From assembly GCA_937995995.1 (NCBI GenBank), contig CALKIP010000055.1, forward strand, positions 1 to 6,739: DNA of 6,739 nucleotides, given 5' to 3'. Position 1 is the first letter of the stretch. Each line of letters opens with the position of its first letter. The DNA is from an uncultured bacterium. Lineage in GTDB: Bacteria; Gemmatimonadota; Gemmatimonadetes; Longimicrobiales; RSA9. Of this stretch, positions 4,863-6,739 are shown in pieces. Made by a program: the position numbers and the translations under genes. Under the pieces are notes generated by a model, which was not told the DNA's origin, searched no databases, and worked only from the letters and a program-made list of their open reading frames with translations.

Positions 4863-6739
4863 ATGAAGCGAATCCGCACAACTTTCATTGTTCTTCTGAC
4901 GCTGTCTGCCTCCGCGTGCCAGACGGGCTCGCCCCGCGTCGCGGATACGGAGACGCACCCGATGGCAGACGGGGCCGGCACCGCGACGGACGCCGCGGCC
5001 AGTGCGGCGACCAGTCCGGCTGTCGAGAGTGCCGCCGGCGCGTCCATCGCCGACATCGGAGCGCTCCACATTCGCGTCAACCAGGTCGGCTACCTCCCCG
5101 ACGGGCCGAAGGTCGCCGTGATCTGTGCGCTCGAGCCACGCGCGGTCGGGGAGTTCGACGTCGTCGACGGGAGCGGTGCGCGGGTCTACGGCCCCGCACC
5201 GGCGGAGCGCGCGGCCGGCTTCGGCCCGTGTGTCGAGACGTACCGGCTGGACTTTTCCGAGCTGCGCACCGAGGGGAGCTACCGGCTGCGTGCGGGCGAT
5301 GTCGTCTCGCGGCCGGTTCGGATCGCGGCGAACGCGTACGCCGGCGGCGCGGACACGCTCCTCATGTACATGCGCCAGCAGCGCTCGGGCTTCAATCCGC
5401 TCTTCCGGGACTCGGTGCACCACAGGACCGACGGCATCCTGGTCGACCACCCGACGCGGACTGGGGAGTTCATCCCCGTCGCCGGCGGGTGGGCGGACGC
5501 CGCGGACTACCTGCAGTACGTGACGACGTCGGCGAATGCGACCTTCGTCATGCTCATGGCGTACCGGGACAACCCCGAGGCGTTCGCGGATGCGCACCGC
5601 GCCGACGGGCTGCCGGGCGCGAACGGGATCCCGGACATCCTGGACGAGGCGCGGCACGGGCTCGAGTGGCTGGTCAAGATGTACCCGGAGGACGACCTGC
5701 TCCTGAACCAGCTCGGCGACGACCGCGACCACTCCTTCCCCGACCTCCCCGTCACCGACTCCTCGGACTACGGCTGGGGGAAGGGCGGCTACCGGCCGGT
5801 CTACCCGTGCACCGGCAAGCCACAGGGTCTGCTCGAGCACAAGAACCGCGCGGAGGGCTACGCGTCGACGGCGGGGAAGTTCGCCTCCGCGATGGCGCTC
5901 GGCGCGATCCTCCCCCCCGACCTCGCCCCCGACTTCGCCGAGGTGCTGGAGCGGAAGGCCGCGGCCGCCTACGAGCTCGGCCGCAAGTACCCGGGCGCCT
6001 GCCAGACCGCGCCGGCAGCGGCGCCGTACTTCTACGAAGAGGACAACTGGGTCGACGACATGGAGCTGGGCGCGATCCAGCTCCACGCGCTGACGGGCGA
6101 GGAGCGCTACCTGGAGGAGGCGCTCGAGTACGCCCGGCAGGAGCCGGTGACGCCGTGGATGGGGCGGGACACCGCGAACCACTACCAGTGGTACCCGTGG
6201 CACAACAACGGGCACTACGAGGTCTGGCGTCTCGGCGGCGAGGCGGAGAAGCGGCTCATGGCCGAGTACTACCGCGAGGGGCTGGAAGCCGTCGTCGCCC
6301 GCGCGGACAACGGGTTCCGCATCGGCATCCCCTTCATCTGGTGCTCGAACAACCTGATGGCGTCTTTCGCCACGCAGGCGTACCTCTACCGGAAGATGAC
6401 GGGTGACGACCGCTTCCTCGAGTACGAGACCGCCGCCCTCGACTGGCTCTTCGGCACCAACCCGTGGGGCCACTCGATGGTGATCGGCTACCCGGCCGAT
6501 GGCGTGACGTCACGAGACCCGCACTCCGTCGTCGCGCGGCAGCTCGACGTCACGACCCAGACCGGCGGCCTCCTCGACGGCCCCGTCTACCGCTCAATCT
6601 ACGAGAACCTCCTCTGGATTCGCCTCCTCGAGCCCGACGAGTACGCCCCGTTCAACACCGGCCACATCGTCTTCCACGACGACTACGGCGACTACTCCAC
6701 GAACGAGCCGATCATGGACGGCACCGCGAATCTGACGTA
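4863..6739 (+). CDS. Glycoside hydrolase family 9 (cellulase-type) lipoprotein, 3' end cut off
   Basis: Starting at ATG 4863 the frame runs 625 codons with no stop and leaves the window. Residues 1-19 are a lipoprotein signal (MKRIRTT, hydrophobic core, LSASAC with lipidated C19). A low-complexity Ala/Thr/Ser linker covers 20-66. An Ig-like N-terminal domain (CelD_N type) begins with IRVNQVGYLPDG (70-81) and runs to about 156. The (alpha/alpha)6 barrel follows. GGWADAADY (208-216) supplies the catalytic-base aspartates D212 and D215; GLPGANGIPDILDEARHGLEWL (250-271) and LFGTNPWGHSMVIGY (529-543) are family landmarks; YSTNEPIMDGTANLT (611-625) holds the catalytic acid E615. GH9 enzymes hydrolyse beta-1,4-glucans with inversion. 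The usual DAGD is DAAD here, and the His-rich PHHR-like motif reads RDPHSVVAR (551-559). Probably only a short C-terminus is missing. Endo- versus exo-activity cannot be told. Confidence 0.95.
   Translation, partial: MKRIRTTFIVLLTLSASACQTGSPRVADTETHPMADGAGTATDAAASAATSPAVESAAGASIADIGALHIRVNQVGYLPDGPKVAVICALEPRAVGEFDVVDGSGARVYGPAPAERAAGFGPCVETYRLDFSELRTEGSYRLRAGDVVSRPVRIAANAYAGGADTLLMYMRQQRSGFNPLFRDSVHHRTDGILVDHPTRTGEFIPVAGGWADAADYLQYVTTSANATFVMLMAYRDNPEAFADAHRADGLPGANGIPDILDEARHGLEWLVKMYPEDDLLLNQLGDDRDHSFPDLPVTDSSDYGWGKGGYRPVYPCTGKPQGLLEHKNRAEGYASTAGKFASAMALGAILPPDLAPDFAEVLERKAAAAYELGRKYPGACQTAPAAAPYFYEEDNWVDDMELGAIQLHALTGEERYLEEALEYARQEPVTPWMGRDTANHYQWYPWHNNGHYEVWRLGGEAEKRLMAEYYREGLEAVVARADNGFRIGIPFIWCSNNLMASFATQAYLYRKMTGDDRFLEYETAALDWLFGTNPWGHSMVIGYPADGVTSRDPHSVVARQLDVTTQTGGLLDGPVYRSIYENLLWIRLLEPDEYAPFNTGHIVFHDDYGDYSTNEPIMDGTANLT

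Noticed and set aside
4000..4881. Asp-Ser repeat protein encoded on the minus strand across array 2
   Set aside because: The repeat is only the translated hexamer array; the remainder is antisense to the permease and the frame has no family resemblance.
4916..6406. 496-codon plus-strand ORF in another frame
   Set aside because: Arg/Gly/Pro-rich out-of-frame reading of the GH9 gene; the true frame (from 4863) carries the signal peptide and catalytic motifs.
4776..6473. 565-codon minus-strand ORF
   Set aside because: It lies fully antisense to the GH9 gene, is Val/Arg/Leu-rich with no recognisable domain, and arises because GC-rich codon positions remove stops on the opposite strand.

Overview
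This is a high-GC bacterial window. It has strong G/C bias at third codon positions, and that bias creates long spurious antisense ORFs. A PadR-type repressor next to a large duplicated FtsX/MacB-like permease without its own ATPase (the 'acidobacterial duplicated orphan permease', ADOP, arrangement) points to Acidobacteriota, Gemmatimonadota or a related soil or sediment lineage. No rRNA or tRNA is present to fix the taxon, so this is inference.

Layout, all genes on the + strand: (1) 1-605, the C-terminal part of an NtrC-type sigma-54 activator, cut by the window edge. (2) 702-1235, a small exported protein resembling the molybdopterin-binding (sulfite-oxidase-like) fold but without a ligand cysteine at the usual place. 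(3) 1241-1494, an unusually structured intergenic region: a GGAGTC hexamer array starting 5 bp after the stop codon, a GC hairpin, a degenerate CAATCCC heptamer array, a TTGACA -35-like box and a perfect 7-3-7 dyad with an extra half-site upstream. (4) 1495-1839 PadR regulator and 1906-4629 ADOP permease, a two-gene cassette. (5) 4630-4862, a second hexamer array in the same orientation, 12 bp after the permease stop, then a short hairpin. (6) 4863-6739, a nearly complete glycoside hydrolase family 9 lipoprotein, open at the right edge.

The best-supported functional unit is padR-ADOP: a repressor probably autoregulating through the dyad and controlling an orphan permease of the MacB/FtsX fold. 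The flanking genes (sigma-54 activator, SUOX-like protein, GH9 cellulase) have no obvious pathway link to it or to each other. The GH9 enzyme indicates use of beta-1,4-glucans at the cell surface.

The most interesting non-coding signal is the pair of same-orientation GGAGTC/GGAATC arrays that bracket the padR-ADOP cassette, each starting within about a dozen bases of a stop codon. I see no CRISPR array, transposase, toxin-antitoxin pair, phage gene or recognised defence system. The coding content belongs to known families, and the possible novelty lies in the intergenic repeats and the operator.
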